64,000 nucleotides of DNA from Burkholderiales bacterium Ga0077547 (GCA_001464195.1 LNEY01000031.1:47082-111081), one strand, 5' to 3'; positions 46,125 to 57,701 are shown, counted from the stretch's first letter. The notes: generated from the letters alone by a model not told the origin. Program-made: numbers and translations.

Positions 46125-46736
46125 ATGATGGTGCTTTACTCCGGCACGACCTGCCCTTACTCACACCGTTGCCGTTTCGTGCTGTTCGAGAAAGGCATGG
46201 ACTTCGAGATTCGCGATGTCGACCTCTTCGCCAAGCCCGAAGAGATTGCGCTGATGAACCCGTACAACGAGGTGCCGATCCTGGTGGAGCGGGACCTGAT
46301 CCTGTACGAGTCGCACATCATCAACGAGTACATCGATGAGCGCTTCCCGCATCCACAGTTGATGCCCGGAGACCCGGTGGCCCGGGCGCGCGTGCGCCTG
46401 TTTCTGCTGAACTTCGAGAAAGAGCTGTTCACCCATGTGAACCTGCTCGAGTCGCGCGGCGTGAAGGCCACCGACAAGCAGCTCGAAAAAGCGCGCACTC
46501 ATATCCGTGACCGACTGACGCAGCTCGCTCCGATCTTCCTCAAGAACAAGTTCATGCTGGGCGACGATTTCTCGATGCTCGACGTCGCCATTGCGCCGCT
46601 GCTTTGGCGCCTCGACTACTACGGTATCGACATGTCCAAGAATGCGGTGCCGCTGCTGAAATACGCAGAGCGGATTTTCTCTCGCCCGGCCTACATCGAA
46701 GCGCTGACGCCGTCCGAGAAGGTCATGCGCAAGTGA
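46125..46736 (+). CDS. sspA: Stringent starvation protein A (GST-like)
   Basis: A 203-residue glutathione-S-transferase-fold protein with a thioredoxin-like N-terminal domain (LYSGTTCPYSHRCRFVLFEKGMDFE, NPYNEVPILVERDLILYESHIINEYIDERFP) and a helical C-terminal domain. In E. coli SspA binds RNA polymerase and modulates transcription under starvation. Position after petABC and before sspB is a standard arrangement. Confidence 0.94.
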   Translation: MMVLYSGTTCPYSHRCRFVLFEKGMDFEIRDVDLFAKPEEIALMNPYNEVPILVERDLILYESHIINEYIDERFPHPQLMPGDPVARARVRLFLLNFEKELFTHVNLLESRGVKATDKQLEKARTHIRDRLTQLAPIFLKNKFMLGDDFSMLDVAIAPLLWRLDYYGIDMSKNAVPLLKYAERIFSRPAYIEALTPSEKVMRK

Positions 46737-46773
46737 GTCTCGGCACCGACTGCATGCCCCAGGTTTCGCGCCG

Positions 46774-47325
46774 ATGACACAGCCGCCGGCACCACCCATG
46801 ATCGGCAACAACGGGTCGTCCACGCGCCCGTACCTGATCCGTGCCTTGCACGAGTGGTGCACCGACAACGGCTTCACGCCTTACATCGCCGTGTTCGTTG
46901 GGCCGCAGGTGCGGGTGCCGATGGAGTACGTGAAGAACGGCGAGATCGTGCTGAACGTCGGCTTCGAAGCCACCACCGCGCTGGAGCTCGGCAACGAGCG
47001 CATTGAGTTCAAGGCACGGTTCGGCGGCAGCTCTCGCGAGATCTCGGTGCCCGTTGATCACGTCATCGCGATCTACGCCCGGGAAAACGGCCAGGGCATG
47101 GCCTTTCCCGTTCCCGCCGCAGGCACAGCTGCTTCCCCGGACTCGGCCGCACCAGCGCCGGAGGCGGTGGACCGGCCAGGCATGGTGCTGCGTCTCGCCA
47201 CCGAGCGCGACGAGCCAGCGTCAGCGCCTGCACCCGCTGACAAGAACGCGGCTGGCCCTGACGGCGAGCCACCACCCGATCCGCCACCGGCGGCCGGTCG
47301 ACCGACCCTCAAGCGCATCAAGTGA
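46774..47325 (+). CDS. sspB: ClpXP protease specificity-enhancing factor SspB
   Basis: A 183-residue adaptor that delivers ssrA-tagged proteins to ClpXP. The folded domain (about residues 15-115) contains PYLIRALHEWCTDNGFTPYI and RFGGSSREISVPVDHVIAIYAREN. An unusually long Pro/Ala linker (about residues 115-175) leads to the conserved C-terminal ClpX-binding tail ending PTLKRIK. sspA precedes it by 37 bp. Confidence 0.94.
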   Translation: MTQPPAPPMIGNNGSSTRPYLIRALHEWCTDNGFTPYIAVFVGPQVRVPMEYVKNGEIVLNVGFEATTALELGNERIEFKARFGGSSREISVPVDHVIAIYARENGQGMAFPVPAAGTAASPDSAAPAPEAVDRPGMVLRLATERDEPASAPAPADKNAAGPDGEPPPDPPPAAGRPTLKRIK

Positions 47326-47383
47326 TGGATGGACGGCGCCAAGTCGGTTTTCGCGCGGCTGGCGCCAGTAAACTTTCGAAGTT

Positions 47384-47459
47384 GCCCTTGTAGCTCAGTT
47401 GGTAGAGCAGCGGTTTTGTAAACCGAAGGTCGCGGGTTCGATTCCTGCCGGGGGCACCA
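47384..47459 (+). tRNA. tRNA-Thr (anticodon UGU)
   Basis: A 76-nt cloverleaf. The acceptor GCCCTTG pairs with CGGGGGC (two G-U pairs), the D-loop is AGCTCAGTTGGTAGAGC, the anticodon loop TTTGTAA gives anticodon TGT, the T-loop TTCGATT is standard, and CCA is encoded. It reads ACA codons. A TAAACT about 10 nt before the gene could be its -10. Confidence 0.95.
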
Positions 47460-47549
47460 ATCCTTGAGTGAATCTGCATCAACTCCGACTCCGTCGCGCC
47501 CAATGCCGCGACAGCGTCGGCTGGGACACTGCGTTGAAAGGCCATCACG

Positions 47550-47915
47550 ATGTTTCTCCTCCGTGATCGAACGAAGTTCAACACCGATGTCGACCTGATC
47601 CTTCGCATGTCCTTCGAGGTCGAAACCGACAGCAGCAAGAACTCGGTCTTCCCCTCCTTCATCAGCTACCTGAGTCACCTCAGCGAAATCTGGAATGAGA
47701 AGGGCACGCCAGAGCATGCAGCGGTCCACATGGCGTGCGTTTACTGCAAGGGTCTGGTGGAGAAGGGCGATGCGGTGCGCAAGGCCGAAGCGCAGGCGCT
47801 GCGAGCTCGCGTCGCCGAGGCCATCCCTGTGTATGTTTCCCGCGGCCAGATGACCCCCGATTGGGGCACGCACTACGCAGGCCAGCTCGACAAGGTCACC
47901 GAGCGCTTGGCCTAG
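47550..47915 (+). CDS. Small uncharacterised protein downstream of tRNA-Thr
   Basis: A 121-residue, mostly helical soluble protein that I do not recognise. It includes FNTDVDLILRMSFEVETDSS, HAAVHMACVYCKGLVEKG and an Ala/Arg-rich helix. There is no signal peptide or membrane segment. GAAAGG lies 8 nt before the ATG. Its position immediately after a tRNA could point to acquired DNA, but no integrase is near and codon use looks similar to its neighbours. Confidence 0.55.
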   Translation: MFLLRDRTKFNTDVDLILRMSFEVETDSSKNSVFPSFISYLSHLSEIWNEKGTPEHAAVHMACVYCKGLVEKGDAVRKAEAQALRARVAEAIPVYVSRGQMTPDWGTHYAGQLDKVTERLA

Positions 47916-47954
47916 CCTTCGTCCACGCAGTATCCCGACACCCGCGAGCGACCT

Positions 47955-48269
47955 TCAGGTCGAGCGCACCTTGATCTTCAGCGGCACCGCCGCAAACCCA
48001 CAGTCGATCAGCCGCTGCTCGATCCGTGGCTGAAGCTGGCGCAGCTTGGCCGCCACGCTGGCGTTGGCGGCGATCAGGGTCCAGCCGCCTTCGTCGACCG
48101 GACTGGCTGCCACATGAGGCGCCAGCGACGCGGCGAGACACGGCAGTACCGCGGCGTGGCGGCGTCTGGAGTCATCAATCCGGCGCCGAAGTTGCGACAA
48201 GGACGTGCTGGCGTTCAGCGCCTGGCTGATCGGCAGGGCGTCGGGGACACTGACGGCGTTCTTGCTCAT
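47955..48269 (-). CDS. DciA-like (DUF721) protein
   Basis: A 104-residue protein with the short C-terminal DUF721 fold (GWTLIAANASVAAKLRQLQ, RLIDCGFAAVPLKIKV). DciA is the ancestral loader of the replicative helicase DnaB in bacteria without DnaC. Position divergent and next to secA is typical of dciA. The ATG at 48269 (MSKNAVSV) was preferred over a start seven codons upstream. Confidence 0.75.
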   Translation of the reverse strand: MSKNAVSVPDALPISQALNASTSLSQLRRRIDDSRRRHAAVLPCLAASLAPHVAASPVDEGGWTLIAANASVAAKLRQLQPRIEQRLIDCGFAAVPLKIKVRST

Positions 48270-48431
48270 GCGGAAAGCCAGTGTAGTCAAGCCCGCTTGG
48301 TCGCAGATGCCAGCGCCGGGCCGTGGTGGTCACAGGCGAACCCCATGGCTGGGCGGTAAACTCGAAAGCTTTGCCGCGTCACCCGACCACGATGGTCCGG
48401 CGGGCGCGACGCCAACTCCCTCTGACGCCGC

Positions 48432-51236
48432 ATGTTGCCCAAGATACTCACACAGTTTTTCGGCAGTCGCAACGAGCGGCTGCTCAAGCAGCACCGCCGG
48501 GTGGTCGTGCAGGTCAACGCGCTCGAATCGAAGTTCGAGGCCCTGGACGACGCGGCGCTGGCAGCCAAGACGATCGAATTCCGACGGCGCCATGCCGCCG
48601 GCGAAACCCTGGACGCGTTGCTGCCCGAGGCTTTTGCGGTGGTGCGCGAGGGCAGCAAGCGGGCGCTGAAGATGCGGCACTTCGATGTGCAACTGATCGG
48701 TGGCATGACCCTGCACGGCGGCAAGATCGCCGAGATGCGCACCGGCGAAGGCAAGACGCTGATGGCGACGCTGCCGGTGTATCTGAATGCCATCGCTGGC
48801 AAGGGCGTGCATGTCGTCACCGTCAACGACTACCTCGCCCGGCGCGACGCCGAGTGGATGGGCCGGCTGTATACCTTCCTCGGCCTGACGGTGGGCGTGA
48901 ACCTGCCGCAAATGCCGAGGGCGGAAAAGCAAGCGGCCTACGCGGCCGATGTGACCTACGGCACCAACAACGAATTCGGCTTCGATTACCTGCGCGACAA
49001 CATGGTGCAGGATGTCGGCGACCGCGTACAGCGCGCGTTGTCGTACGCCATCGTCGACGAGGTCGACTCCATCCTGATCGACGAGGCCCGCACGCCACTG
49101 ATCATCAGCGGCCAGGCTGAAGACCACACCGAGATGTATGTGCGCATCAATGCGGTCGTGCCTCATCTGAAGAAGCAGATCGGCGAGCTTGACCTGCGCA
49201 CCGGCGAGGGCGTGATCGAGCCGGGCGACTTCACCGTCGACGAGAAGACACACCAGGTCTACCTGACCGAAGATGGCCACGAGAACGCCGAGCGGCTGCT
49301 CGCCGAAGCGGGTCTGCTGGCCGAAGGCGCCAGCCTCTACGACGCAGCGAACATCGCGTTGATGCACCATGTCTACGCGGCGCTGCGGGCCACCCACCTG
49401 TACAACCGTGACCAGCATTACGTGGTGCAGAAAGGCGAGAACGGCCCCGAGGTCGTCATCGTCGATGAGTTCACTGGCCGGCTGATGACGGGGCGCCGCT
49501 GGTCTGACGGCCTGCACCAGGCGGTCGAGGCCAAGGAAGGTGTGCCGATCCAGAGCGAGAACCAGACGCTTGCTTCGATCACTTTCCAGAACTATTTCCG
49601 CATGTACGGCAAGCTCTCGGGCATGACCGGTACGGCCGACACCGAAGCCTTCGAGTTCCAGGAAATCTACGGTCTGGAAACCGTGGTCATCCCGCCCAAC
49701 CGACCCACGGTGCGCAAGGACGAGCTCGATCTGATCTACAAGACCAGCCGCGAAAAATTCGAGGCGGTGATTGCCGACATCCGCGAATGCCATGAGCGCG
49801 GCCAGCCGGTGCTGGTCGGTACCACCTCGATCGAGAACTCCGAGCTGATCTCCGGGCTGCTGAACAAAGCGAAGCTGCCGCACAACGTGCTCAACGCCAA
49901 GCAGCACGCCCGTGAGGCCGAGATCGTCGCGCAGGCCGGTCGGCCCGGCGTGATCACGATCGCCACCAACATGGCGGGTCGCGGTACCGACATCGTGCTG
50001 GGGGGCAATGTCGAGAATCAGATCAAGGCGCTGCAAGCCGATGCGTCCATCAGCGAAGCTGACCTGCAGTTGCGCGCGAAGCAACTCCACGACGAGTGGC
50101 AGGGCCTGCACGACCAGGTGAAGACCCAAGGCGGGTTGCGCATCATCGCGACCGAGCGACATGAGTCGCGCCGCATCGACAACCAGCTGCGTGGCCGATC
50201 CGGCCGTCAAGGCGATCCAGGCTCGTCGCGCTTTTATTTGTCGCTCGACGACTCACTGATGCGCATCTTCGCGGGCGACCGCGTCAAGGCCATCATGGAG
50301 CGGCTGAAGATGCCCGACGGCGAGGCCATCGAAGCGGGCATCGTCAGCCGCAGCATCGAAGGCGCGCAGCGCAAGGTCGAGGCGCGCAATTTCGATGTGC
50401 GCAAGCAGCTGCTGGAGTACGACGACGTTGCCAACGAGCAGCGCAAGGTCATCTACCAGCAGCGCAACGAGATCCTCGAGTCGCAGAGCCTGATCGCGCA
50501 GATCGCCAGCCTGCGACGCAGCACGATGGTCGATGTGGTGCGCACCCACGTGCCCGCCGAGAGCCTGGAGGAGCAGTGGGACCTCGACGACCTCCAAAAG
50601 GTGCTGCGAGAAGAATGGCAACTCGATCTGCCGCTGATGTCCGAGGTCGAGGCCAGTGATTCGATCACCGATGAAGACCTGGTCGAGCGCGTCGCGAAGG
50701 CCGCAGACGAGCTGTTCAACGCCAAGGTCGAGATGGTTGGCGCCGAACAGTTCCAGCCCTTCATGCGAATGATCTTCCTGCAATCGATTGATCAGCACTG
50801 GCGCGAGCACCTGGCCGCGCTCGACTACCTGCGGCAAGGCATCCACTTGCGCGGCTATGCGCAGAAGAACCCGAAGCAGGAATACAAGCGAGAAGCCTTC
50901 GAGCTGTTCAGCCAGTTGCTCGATGTGATCAAGATGGACGTGACGCGCACCTTGATGACGGTGCGCATCCGCTCGGCCGAGGAAGTAGCGCAGGCTGCGG
51001 AAGCGATCGAGCAGCGTGCGGAGCAGATCTCCAACGTGACCTACACCCACCCGAACGAGGACGGCAGTTTGTCGTCGGAATCGGCATCTGACTCGGGCGC
51101 AGAGGCTCAGGTCGCCGCCGGCATGGCGCAGCGGGCACAGACGCCGGCTGGCACCGTGGCCCGTGTGGGCCGCAACGACCCGTGCCCCTGTGGCAGCGGC
51201 AAGAAATACAAGGTCTGCCACGGCAAACTGAGCTGA
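48432..51236 (+). CDS. secA: Preprotein translocase ATPase SecA
   Basis: A 934-residue motor of Sec export. NBD1 has Walker [14 protein letters not shown] and the DEAD-like [23 protein letters not shown]2 ends in [21 protein letters not shown]-terminal zinc SEC-C motif ([14 protein letters not shown]) binds SecB and phospholipid. About 60 low-complexity residues lie before the zinc motif. dciA is divergent 162 bp upstream. Confidence 0.97.
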   Translation: MLPKILTQFFGSRNERLLKQHRRVVVQVNALESKFEALDDAALAAKTIEFRRRHAAGETLDALLPEAFAVVREGSKRALKMRHFDVQLIGGMTLHGGKIAEMRTGEGKTLMATLPVYLNAIAGKGVHVVTVNDYLARRDAEWMGRLYTFLGLTVGVNLPQMPRAEKQAAYAADVTYGTNNEFGFDYLRDNMVQDVGDRVQRALSYAIVDEVDSILIDEARTPLIISGQAEDHTEMYVRINAVVPHLKKQIGELDLRTGEGVIEPGDFTVDEKTHQVYLTEDGHENAERLLAEAGLLAEGASLYDAANIALMHHVYAALRATHLYNRDQHYVVQKGENGPEVVIVDEFTGRLMTGRRWSDGLHQAVEAKEGVPIQSENQTLASITFQNYFRMYGKLSGMTGTADTEAFEFQEIYGLETVVIPPNRPTVRKDELDLIYKTSREKFEAVIADIRECHERGQPVLVGTTSIENSELISGLLNKAKLPHNVLNAKQHAREAEIVAQAGRPGVITIATNMAGRGTDIVLGGNVENQIKALQADASISEADLQLRAKQLHDEWQGLHDQVKTQGGLRIIATERHESRRIDNQLRGRSGRQGDPGSSRFYLSLDDSLMRIFAGDRVKAIMERLKMPDGEAIEAGIVSRSIEGAQRKVEARNFDVRKQLLEYDDVANEQRKVIYQQRNEILESQSLIAQIASLRRSTMVDVVRTHVPAESLEEQWDLDDLQKVLREEWQLDLPLMSEVEASDSITDEDLVERVAKAADELFNAKVEMVGAEQFQPFMRMIFLQSIDQHWREHLAALDYLRQGIHLRGYAQKNPKQEYKREAFELFSQLLDVIKMDVTRTLMTVRIRSAEEVAQAAEAIEQRAEQISNVTYTHPNEDGSLSSESASDSGAEAQVAAGMAQRAQTPAGTVARVGRNDPCPCGSGKKYKVCHGKLS

Positions 51237-51278
51237 ACAAGACGCGCGTCTGCTCAGCGCGACCCTGAGGAATCTGCG

Positions 51279-52520
51279 ATGCCCGTTCACTTGCAAGCAC
51301 CGAATCCCGCCGATCTGAAGCCCGTCCCTGGCGTGCTGCTGGGCACCGCGATGGCAGGCGTGCGCAAGGCCAACCGGCGTGATGTGCTGATCGTCACCTT
51401 GGCTGAGGGCTCGCAGGTGGCCGGTGTGTTCACCCGCAACCGCTTTTGCGCGGCGCCGGTGCAGCTGTGCCGTCAGCACTTGGCAATCGACCGCACTGCC
51501 GCACCAGGCATACGCGCGATCCTGGTCAACACCGGCAATGCCAACGCAGGCACCGGCGAAGACGGGCTGGCGCGTGCGCGCTCCACCTGCGTGGCACTGG
51601 CCGCACACCTGGGCGTCCAGCCTGATCAGGTGTTGCCGTTCTCTACCGGCGTCATCATGGAAACGCTGCCGAATGACCGCATCGAAGCCGGGCTGCCTGC
51701 TGCACTCGCCGATCGGGATGCCGACCACTGGGCGCAGGCGGCTGAGGCCATCATGACCACCGACACGCTGCCCAAGGCGGCGTCGGTGCAGGTGCAGATC
51801 GGCGGCAAGACGGTCACCGTCACCGGCATCAGCAAGGGCGCCGGGATGATCCGCCCGAACATGGCGACGATGCTCGGCTTCATCGCCACCGATGCGGTGC
51901 TGGCCCCCGGCCTGCTCGACGCCTTGGTGCGCGAGGCGGCCGACCGCTCGTTCAACCGCATCACGATCGACGGCGACACCTCGACGAACGACTCCTTCGT
52001 GCTGATCGCCACCCAGCAGGCCGGCCATGCCGCGATCACGCAACTCGCCAGCGGCGACGGCGCGGTGTTGCGCGACGCCGTGATCTCTGTTGCGACGACG
52101 CTGGCCCAGGCCATCGTGCGCGACGGCGAAGGCGCGACCAAATTCATCACGGTGCAGGTTGATGGCGGCGCCACCGAGGCCGAATGCCAGTTGGCGGCGT
52201 ACGCGATTGCGCACTCGCCGCTGGTCAAGACGGCGTTCTTCGCGAGCGACCCGAATCTGGGCCGCATCCTGGCGGCCGTTGGTTATGCCGGCATTGCCGA
52301 CCTCGACCAGACGCTGATTGACCTGCACCTCGATGACGTTCAGGTCGTTTCCCACGGCGGACGCGATCCGTCGTACCGTGAGGCAGACGGCCAGCGGGTG
52401 ATGAAGCAAAGCGAGATCACGGTGCGGGTGAACCTGAACCGCGGCGCGGCCAGCACCACGGTATGGACCTGTGATCTGAGCTACGACTACGTGAAGATCA
52501 ACGCCGATTACCGCAGCTGA
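51279..52520 (+). CDS. argJ: Glutamate N-acetyltransferase/amino-acid acetyltransferase
   Basis: A 413-residue enzyme that transfers acetyl from acetylornithine to glutamate, recycling the acetyl group in arginine synthesis. It self-cleaves before the Thr in the block [25 protein letters not shown] and [11 protein letters not shown] are conserved. argB lies in another part of the window. AGGAA lies before its ATG, and the downstream gene is convergent after 15 bp. Confidence 0.95.
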   Translation: MPVHLQAPNPADLKPVPGVLLGTAMAGVRKANRRDVLIVTLAEGSQVAGVFTRNRFCAAPVQLCRQHLAIDRTAAPGIRAILVNTGNANAGTGEDGLARARSTCVALAAHLGVQPDQVLPFSTGVIMETLPNDRIEAGLPAALADRDADHWAQAAEAIMTTDTLPKAASVQVQIGGKTVTVTGISKGAGMIRPNMATMLGFIATDAVLAPGLLDALVREAADRSFNRITIDGDTSTNDSFVLIATQQAGHAAITQLASGDGAVLRDAVISVATTLAQAIVRDGEGATKFITVQVDGGATEAECQLAAYAIAHSPLVKTAFFASDPNLGRILAAVGYAGIADLDQTLIDLHLDDVQVVSHGGRDPSYREADGQRVMKQSEITVRVNLNRGAASTTVWTCDLSYDYVKINADYRS

Positions 52521-52535
52521 CAAGCGTGTTGCAGC

Positions 52536-53309
52536 TCACAGCGCGGGCAGCTGGTCTACCGCGTCGGTGAACAGGGCGTCCACGCCCCAGCCCAACAGGC
52601 GCTCAGCCACTTGCGCATCGTTCACCGTGTAGGCCATCGCCAGCAGCCCCGCCGCGTGCAGCCGCTCGGCCCATCCGGCATCCACCAGCTCAAAGTCCGC
52701 CACCATCGCCGAGCAGCCCAGCGCGCGCGCCTGCTCGAACCAGCCCGGTGGGAGCGCGTCGAGCAGCCATGCGCGCGGTAACGCCGGTGCGGCGTCGCGG
52801 GCGGCTGCCACCGCATCTGCCGAGAAAGAACTGAGCAGCGGCCACTGCGCCTGACCGCGCCAGAGCCGAGCCGCTTCGGCGGCGACACGCTGCCCCGTCA
52901 GCGCCTCCACCCCGGGTGTCGGCTTGATCTCGATGTTCAGCAGCGAGCCCGTCGTGATGCAGAACTGCGCGATCGTCTCCAGCGTCGGGATGGGCTCGCC
53001 AGCGTATGGGGCACTGTGCCAGCTTCCCGCGTCCAGCGCAGCCAGCTCGGCCCAGGTGCGATCGCCAGCGACGCCTGAGCCGCTGGTGGTGCGCTCCAGC
53101 GAGGTGTCGTGCAGCAGGAAGGCCACGCCGTCGGCGCTGAGCTTCACATCGCACTCGAAGGTCCGGCAGCCATGGCGGTGGCCGAGACGAAAGGCCGCCA
53201 GCGTGTTTTCTGGCGCCAGCCTGCCAGCGCCTCGGTGGGCGATCCACCGGCAGGCCCGCCAGGGGCTGTCAGGAGGCAGCGCAGCAGGGTTGGGGCGTTC
53301 GGTGTTCAT
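52536..53309 (-). CDS. ugpQ: Glycerophosphodiester phosphodiesterase
   Basis: A 257-residue TIM-barrel GDPD enzyme. Motifs are IAHRGAGRLAPENTLAAF, CDVKLSADGVAFLLHD with catalytic and metal residues, and NIEIKP. There is no signal peptide, so a cytoplasmic UgpQ-like form that yields glycerol-3-phosphate is likely. The ATG at 53309 was chosen; further upstream codons give an Arg-rich extension unlike the family. Confidence 0.88.
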   Translation of the reverse strand: MNTERPNPAALPPDSPWRACRWIAHRGAGRLAPENTLAAFRLGHRHGCRTFECDVKLSADGVAFLLHDTSLERTTSGSGVAGDRTWAELAALDAGSWHSAPYAGEPIPTLETIAQFCITTGSLLNIEIKPTPGVEALTGQRVAAEAARLWRGQAQWPLLSSFSADAVAAARDAAPALPRAWLLDALPPGWFEQARALGCSAMVADFELVDAGWAERLHAAGLLAMAYTVNDAQVAERLLGWGVDALFTDAVDQLPAL

Positions 53310-53498
53310 CGGTTCGGGTGGGCAGTGGCGACGATGGGTGCGCCCGCGCAACAACGATAGAGGGGATTGCCGAGTCTTGGAGCCCCCACGTCACGGTTTG
53401 GGCCGGTGAGCAACGACAATCAGGCATTCTCGCAACGCGCGTGCCCCTGGGACGCGCCCGGCCTGTCCGGGCAGCGCCCCTCGCCCCTCGCCTCATCC

Positions 53499-56400
53499 AT
53501 GAACGCACCCACGACCCTGACCGAATTGGTGTCTGCGAGCCGCGTCGACACTGGCTCGCCTCGCCTGCGCGAGATTCCGTACAACTACACCTCTTTCTCC
53601 GACCGCGAAATTGTCTTGCGGCTGCTGGGCGCGCGCGCCTGGGAACTGCTGGGCCGGTTGCGCGGCGAACGCCAGACGGGCCGCTCGGCGCGGATGCTCT
53701 ACGAGGTGCTCGGTGATATCTGGGTGGTGCAGCGCAACCCGTACCTGCAGGACGACCTGCTCGACAACCCGAAGCGCCGCCAGCTGCTGATCGACGCACT
53801 GCACCATCGGCTCAGCGAGGTCGAGGCGCGCGCCAAGCCCAGCGACGGTGCACACCACACCGAAGTCAACGAATTGATCACTTGCGCGAAGGCCGCAGTG
53901 CAGCGCTTTGCCGACCAGTTCGACGAGGTCGCTCGCCTGCGCCGCCGTGCCACCAAGGCGCTGCGCCGCTGCACCGCGGCCGACAACGTCAAGTTCGATG
54001 CGCTGTCACGCGTGTCGCATGTGACCGACGCCACCGACTGGCGCGTCGAGTACCCGTTCGTCGTGCTCACCCCCGACACCGAGGCCGAGATGGCCGCGCT
54101 GGTCAAGGGTTGCGTCGAGCTGGGACTGACCATCATCCCGCGCGGCGGCGGCACCGGCTACACCGGTGGAGCGATCCCGCTGACCTGGAGCAGCGCGGTC
54201 ATCAACACCGAGAAGCTCGAAGCGATGACCGAGATCGAGATGCGCCAGCTGCCCGGCGTCGAGCAGCCGGTGGCCACGGTGTGGAGCGAGGCCGGCGTCG
54301 TCACCCAGCGCGTGGCCGACGCGGCCGAGCGCGGCGGCTACGTGTTCGCCGTCGACCCGACCTCGGCCGAAGCCAGCTGCATTGGCGGCAACATCGCGAT
54401 GAACGCGGGTGGCAAGAAGGCCGTGCTGTGGGGCACGGCACTCGACAATCTGGCGTCGTGGCGCATGGTCACACCCGAAGCCAAGTGGCTCGAAGTCACG
54501 CGACTGAACCACAACCTCGGCAAGATCCACGATGTCGAGGTCGCCAGCTTCGAGCTGAAGTACTTCGACGCCAGTGGCAAGACGCTGGAGCGGACCGAGC
54601 GGCTCGACATTCCCGGTGCGACCTTCCGCAAGGAAGGCCTGGGCAAGGACGTGACCGACAAGTTCCTCGCGGGTTTGCCAGGTATCCAGAAGGAAGGCTG
54701 CGACGGCCTCATCACCAGCGCGCGCTGGATCGTCCACAAGATGCCGGCGCACATCCGCACGGTGTGCCTCGAATTCTTCGGCAATGCGAAGGACGCGGTG
54801 CCCAGCATCGTCGAAATCAAGGACTACATGTTCGCCCAGGCCAAGGCCGGTGGCGCGGTGCTGGCAGGCCTGGAGCACCTGGACGACCGCTACCTGAAGG
54901 CCGTCGGCTACGCCACCAAGAGCAAGCGCGCGCATGCCGGCGCCAACGCCAACGGCCTGCCGAAGATGGTGCTGTTCGGTGACATCGCCGGTGACGACGC
55001 TGACATGGTCGCGCGCGCCACCAGCGAGGTGATCCGCATTGCCAACAGCCGCGCAGGTGAAGGCTTCGTCGCGGTCAACCCCGAAGCGCGAAAGAAGTTC
55101 TGGCTCGACCGCAAGCGCACCGCGGCGATCAGCAAGCACACCAACGCCTTCAAGGTGAACGAAGACGTGGTGATTCCGCTGCCACGCATGGGCGAGTACA
55201 CCGAAGGCATCGAGCGCATCAACATCGAGCTCAGCCTGCGCAACAAGCTGGCGTTGCTTGACGCACTGGAAGCGTTCTTCCGCAAGGGTCAGTTGCCGCT
55301 GGGCAAGGGCGACGACGCGGTTGACATCCCGTCGGCCGAACTGCTCGAAGACCGTGTGCAGCAGGCGCTGACGCTGATCGACGAGGTGCGTGCGTTGTGG
55401 CGTCACTGGATGACGCACCTCGACTGTGGCGCTGCGCCCGGTGAGCCAGGCTATTTCGCGCAACTCCAAGACCACACCTTGCGCGCCTCCTGGAAGCTGC
55501 AGGTGCGTGCGCCGCTGCAAGCGATCTTTGCGGGCGCCGCGCTGTCGCCCGTCATCGACGCCTGCCAGGCGATCCACAAGCAGGTGCTGCACGGCCGGGT
55601 CTGGATCGCGCTGCACATGCATGCCGGCGACGGCAATGTGCACACCAACATCCCGGTCAACAGCGACGACTACGAGATGCTGCAGACCGCACACGAGGCG
55701 GTCACGCGCATCATGGGCCTGGCACGGCGGCTCGACGGCGTGATCTCCGGCGAGCATGGCATCGGCATCACCAAGCTTGAATTCATGACCGACGCCGAAC
55801 TGGCCGATTTCGCTGCCTACAAGCAGCGCGTCGACCCCGAAGGCCGCTTCAACAAGGGCAAGCTGATCCGAGGTGGCGCGGGGCGTGCCGACGTGGCTGA
55901 ACTCGGCACCGCGGCTGAACTGCGGCCATCGGACCTGACCCAGGCGTACACGCCCAGCTTCGGGCTGATGGGTCACGAGTCGTTGATCATGCAGCAGAGC
56001 GACATCGGCGCCATCGCCGACAGCGTCAAGGACTGCCTGCGCTGCGGCAAGTGCAAGCCGGTGTGCGCCACCCATGTGCCGCGCGCCAACTTGCTCTACA
56101 GCCCGCGCAACAAGATTCTCGCCACCTCGCTGCTGGTCGAGGCGTTCCTGTACGAGGAACAGACGCGCCGCGGCATCAGCCTGCGCCACTGGGAAGAATT
56201 CGAAGACGTCGCCGACCACTGCACCGTGTGCCACAAGTGCCTGAGCCCGTGCCCGGTCAAGATCGACTTCGGTGACGTGTCGATGAACATGCGCAACCTG
56301 CTGCGCAAGATGGGCAAGAAGAGCTTCCGCCCCGGCAACGCGGTGGCCATGACCTTCCTGAACGCGACCAACCCACAAACGATCAACCTGATGCGCAGCG

Positions 56401-57446
56401 CGATGGTCGGCATCGGCTTCAAGGCGCAGCGCCTGGCGAACGACCTGTTGCAGCGCCTGGCCCGCAAGCAGACCGCGCTGCCACCGGCCACGGTCGGCAC
56501 CGCGCCCATCAAAGAGCAGGTGATCCACTTCATCAACAAGAAGCTGCCCGGCGGCTTGCCCAAGAAGACTGCACGCGCCTTGCTCGATATTGAGGACAAG
56601 GACTACGTGCCCATCATCCGCAACCCGCAGACGACCACGGCCGAGACCGAAGCGGTGTTCTATTTCCCCGGGTGCGGCTCGGAGCGGCTGTTCTCGCAGG
56701 TGGGCCTGGCGACACAGGCGATGCTGTGGCACGCCGGCGTGCAGACGGTGCTGCCACCGGGGTATCTGTGCTGCGGCTACCCGCAGCGTGGCAGTGGCCA
56801 GTTCGACAAGGCGGACAAGATCATCACCGACAACCGGGTGCTGTTCCACCGCGTGGCCAACACGCTGAATTACCTCGACATCAAGACGGTGGTGGTCAGC
56901 TGCGGCACCTGCTACGACCAGCTGCAGGGTTACCAGTTCGACGAGATCTTCCCCGGCTGCCGGATCATCGACATCCACGAGTACCTGCTGGAAAAAGGCA
57001 TCACCTTGCCGGGGCAGGGCGGCTACCTGTACCACGACCCCTGCCACAGCCCGATGAAGCTGCAGGAGCCGATGAAGACGGTCAAGGCGCTGCTCGGCAA
57101 CAACGTCATCGACGCCAAGCGCTGCTGCGGCGAAAGTGGCACCTTGGGCGTGACGCGGCCCGACATCAGCACGCAGATCCGCTTCCGCAAGGAAGAAGAG
57201 CTCCGCAAGGACGAGGCCGCGCTGCGCAAGACCGGTGCGGTCGCCGAAACCGGTGCGGTCAAGGTGCTCACCTCGTGCCCCAGCTGCCTGCAAGGGCTCA
57301 GCCGTTACACCGGAGACCTGCAGAACGGCCTGCTCGAAGCCGACTACATCGTCGTCGAGATGGCCAACCAGCTGCTCGGCCCCGATTGGATGCCAGAGTA
57401 CGTGGCGCGCGCCAACGAGGGTGGCATCGAGCGGGTGCTGGTGTAA
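53499..57446 (+). CDS. DUF3683/FAD-linked oxidase/Fe-S/CCG-domain oxidoreductase
   Basis: A 1315-residue multidomain protein. An N-terminal DUF3683 region (about residues 20-175) is followed by a PCMH FAD domain ([17 protein letters not shown], near 205) and an FAD-oxidase C domain ([12 protein letters not shown], near 750). Two clusters of Cys typical of 2x4Fe-4S follow ([11 protein letters not shown] near 847, [14 protein letters not shown] near 908). Two CCG cysteine-rich domains end the protein ([10 protein letters not shown]...[15 protein letters not shown]...[10 protein letters not shown]). The design resembles D-lactate or D-2-hydroxyglutarate dehydrogenases fused to heterodisulfide-reductase-like parts. 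The substrate is not known. The ATG at 53499 starts the usual MNAP N-terminus; a GTG at 53406 is an alternative. Confidence 0.85.
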   Translation: MNAPTTLTELVSASRVDTGSPRLREIPYNYTSFSDREIVLRLLGARAWELLGRLRGERQTGRSARMLYEVLGDIWVVQRNPYLQDDLLDNPKRRQLLIDALHHRLSEVEARAKPSDGAHHTEVNELITCAKAAVQRFADQFDEVARLRRRATKALRRCTAADNVKFDALSRVSHVTDATDWRVEYPFVVLTPDTEAEMAALVKGCVELGLTIIPRGGGTGYTGGAIPLTWSSAVINTEKLEAMTEIEMRQLPGVEQPVATVWSEAGVVTQRVADAAERGGYVFAVDPTSAEASCIGGNIAMNAGGKKAVLWGTALDNLASWRMVTPEAKWLEVTRLNHNLGKIHDVEVASFELKYFDASGKTLERTERLDIPGATFRKEGLGKDVTDKFLAGLPGIQKEGCDGLITSARWIVHKMPAHIRTVCLEFFGNAKDAVPSIVEIKDYMFAQAKAGGAVLAGLEHLDDRYLKAVGYATKSKRAHAGANANGLPKMVLFGDIAGDDADMVARATSEVIRIANSRAGEGFVAVNPEARKKFWLDRKRTAAISKHTNAFKVNEDVVIPLPRMGEYTEGIERINIELSLRNKLALLDALEAFFRKGQLPLGKGDDAVDIPSAELLEDRVQQALTLIDEVRALWRHWMTHLDCGAAPGEPGYFAQLQDHTLRASWKLQVRAPLQAIFAGAALSPVIDACQAIHKQVLHGRVWIALHMHAGDGNVHTNIPVNSDDYEMLQTAHEAVTRIMGLARRLDGVISGEHGIGITKLEFMTDAELADFAAYKQRVDPEGRFNKGKLIRGGAGRADVAELGTAAELRPSDLTQAYTPSFGLMGHESLIMQQSDIGAIADSVKDCLRCGKCKPVCATHVPRANLLYSPRNKILATSLLVEAFLYEEQTRRGISLRHWEEFEDVADHCTVCHKCLSPCPVKIDFGDVSMNMRNLLRKMGKKSFRPGNAVAMTFLNATNPQTINLMRSAMVGIGFKAQRLANDLLQRLARKQTALPPATVGTAPIKEQVIHFINKKLPGGLPKKTARALLDIEDKDYVPIIRNPQTTTAETEAVFYFPGCGSERLFSQVGLATQAMLWHAGVQTVLPPGYLCCGYPQRGSGQFDKADKIITDNRVLFHRVANTLNYLDIKTVVVSCGTCYDQLQGYQFDEIFPGCRIIDIHEYLLEKGITLPGQGGYLYHDPCHSPMKLQEPMKTVKALLGNNVIDAKRCCGESGTLGVTRPDISTQIRFRKEEELRKDEAALRKTGAVAETGAVKVLTSCPSCLQGLSRYTGDLQNGLLEADYIVVEMANQLLGPDWMPEYVARANEGGIERVLV

Positions 57447-57596
57447 CGGCGGGTGACTACTGTTCGGTGAATCTGGGGAGCGAGTTTGGGCCTGTTTCTT
57501 GCTGCGACAAGATCGGCTGTCTTAAGTGGATGAAGTGCACCTCAAGTGCGCGGCTGCCGACCACTTAGCAGCTTTTGGTTACGGTTGCATGAGGTC

Positions 57597-57644
57597 TACC
57601 CCCGCGACTGAGGGGTGCCACGAACCCGGGTAGCTTCGTATAAC
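57597..57644 (+). promoter_or_regulatory. promoter of first PEP-CTERM gene with conserved dyad
   Basis: A dyad TACCCC-N9-GGGGTG (57597-57617) is centred 32 bp before TATAAC (57639-57644), with no good -35. This suggests an activator site near -44. The following leader GCTGAGAAATCGGTGG and the AGGAG before the ATG are also conserved in the second copy. Confidence 0.5.
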
Positions 57645-57701
57645 CGGACCAGCGCTGAGAAATCGGTGGCCATCCCTCTAACCCTCTCAGGAGTTCGCTC
57701 A

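Noticed and set aside
47318..47662. Minus-strand frame encoding a RNRTRDLRF..KPLLYQLSYKG-like peptide
   Set aside because: This peptide is the antisense translation of the tRNA-Thr gene, a well-known false gene in databases.
50253..52523. 756-codon antisense frame across the secA-argJ boundary
   Set aside because: It covers two confident genes on the other strand and has no motif or start signal.
54006..57293. 1095-codon open frame antisense to the FAD/Fe-S oxidoreductase
   Set aside because: It is a shadow of a well-supported gene with clear cofactor motifs; the antisense product is low-complexity and unlike any protein family.
57560..57600. Sigma54 promoter before the PEP-CTERM genes
   Set aside because: GG and GC elements can be found, but their spacing differs from the -24/-12 rule and is not conserved between the two copies.
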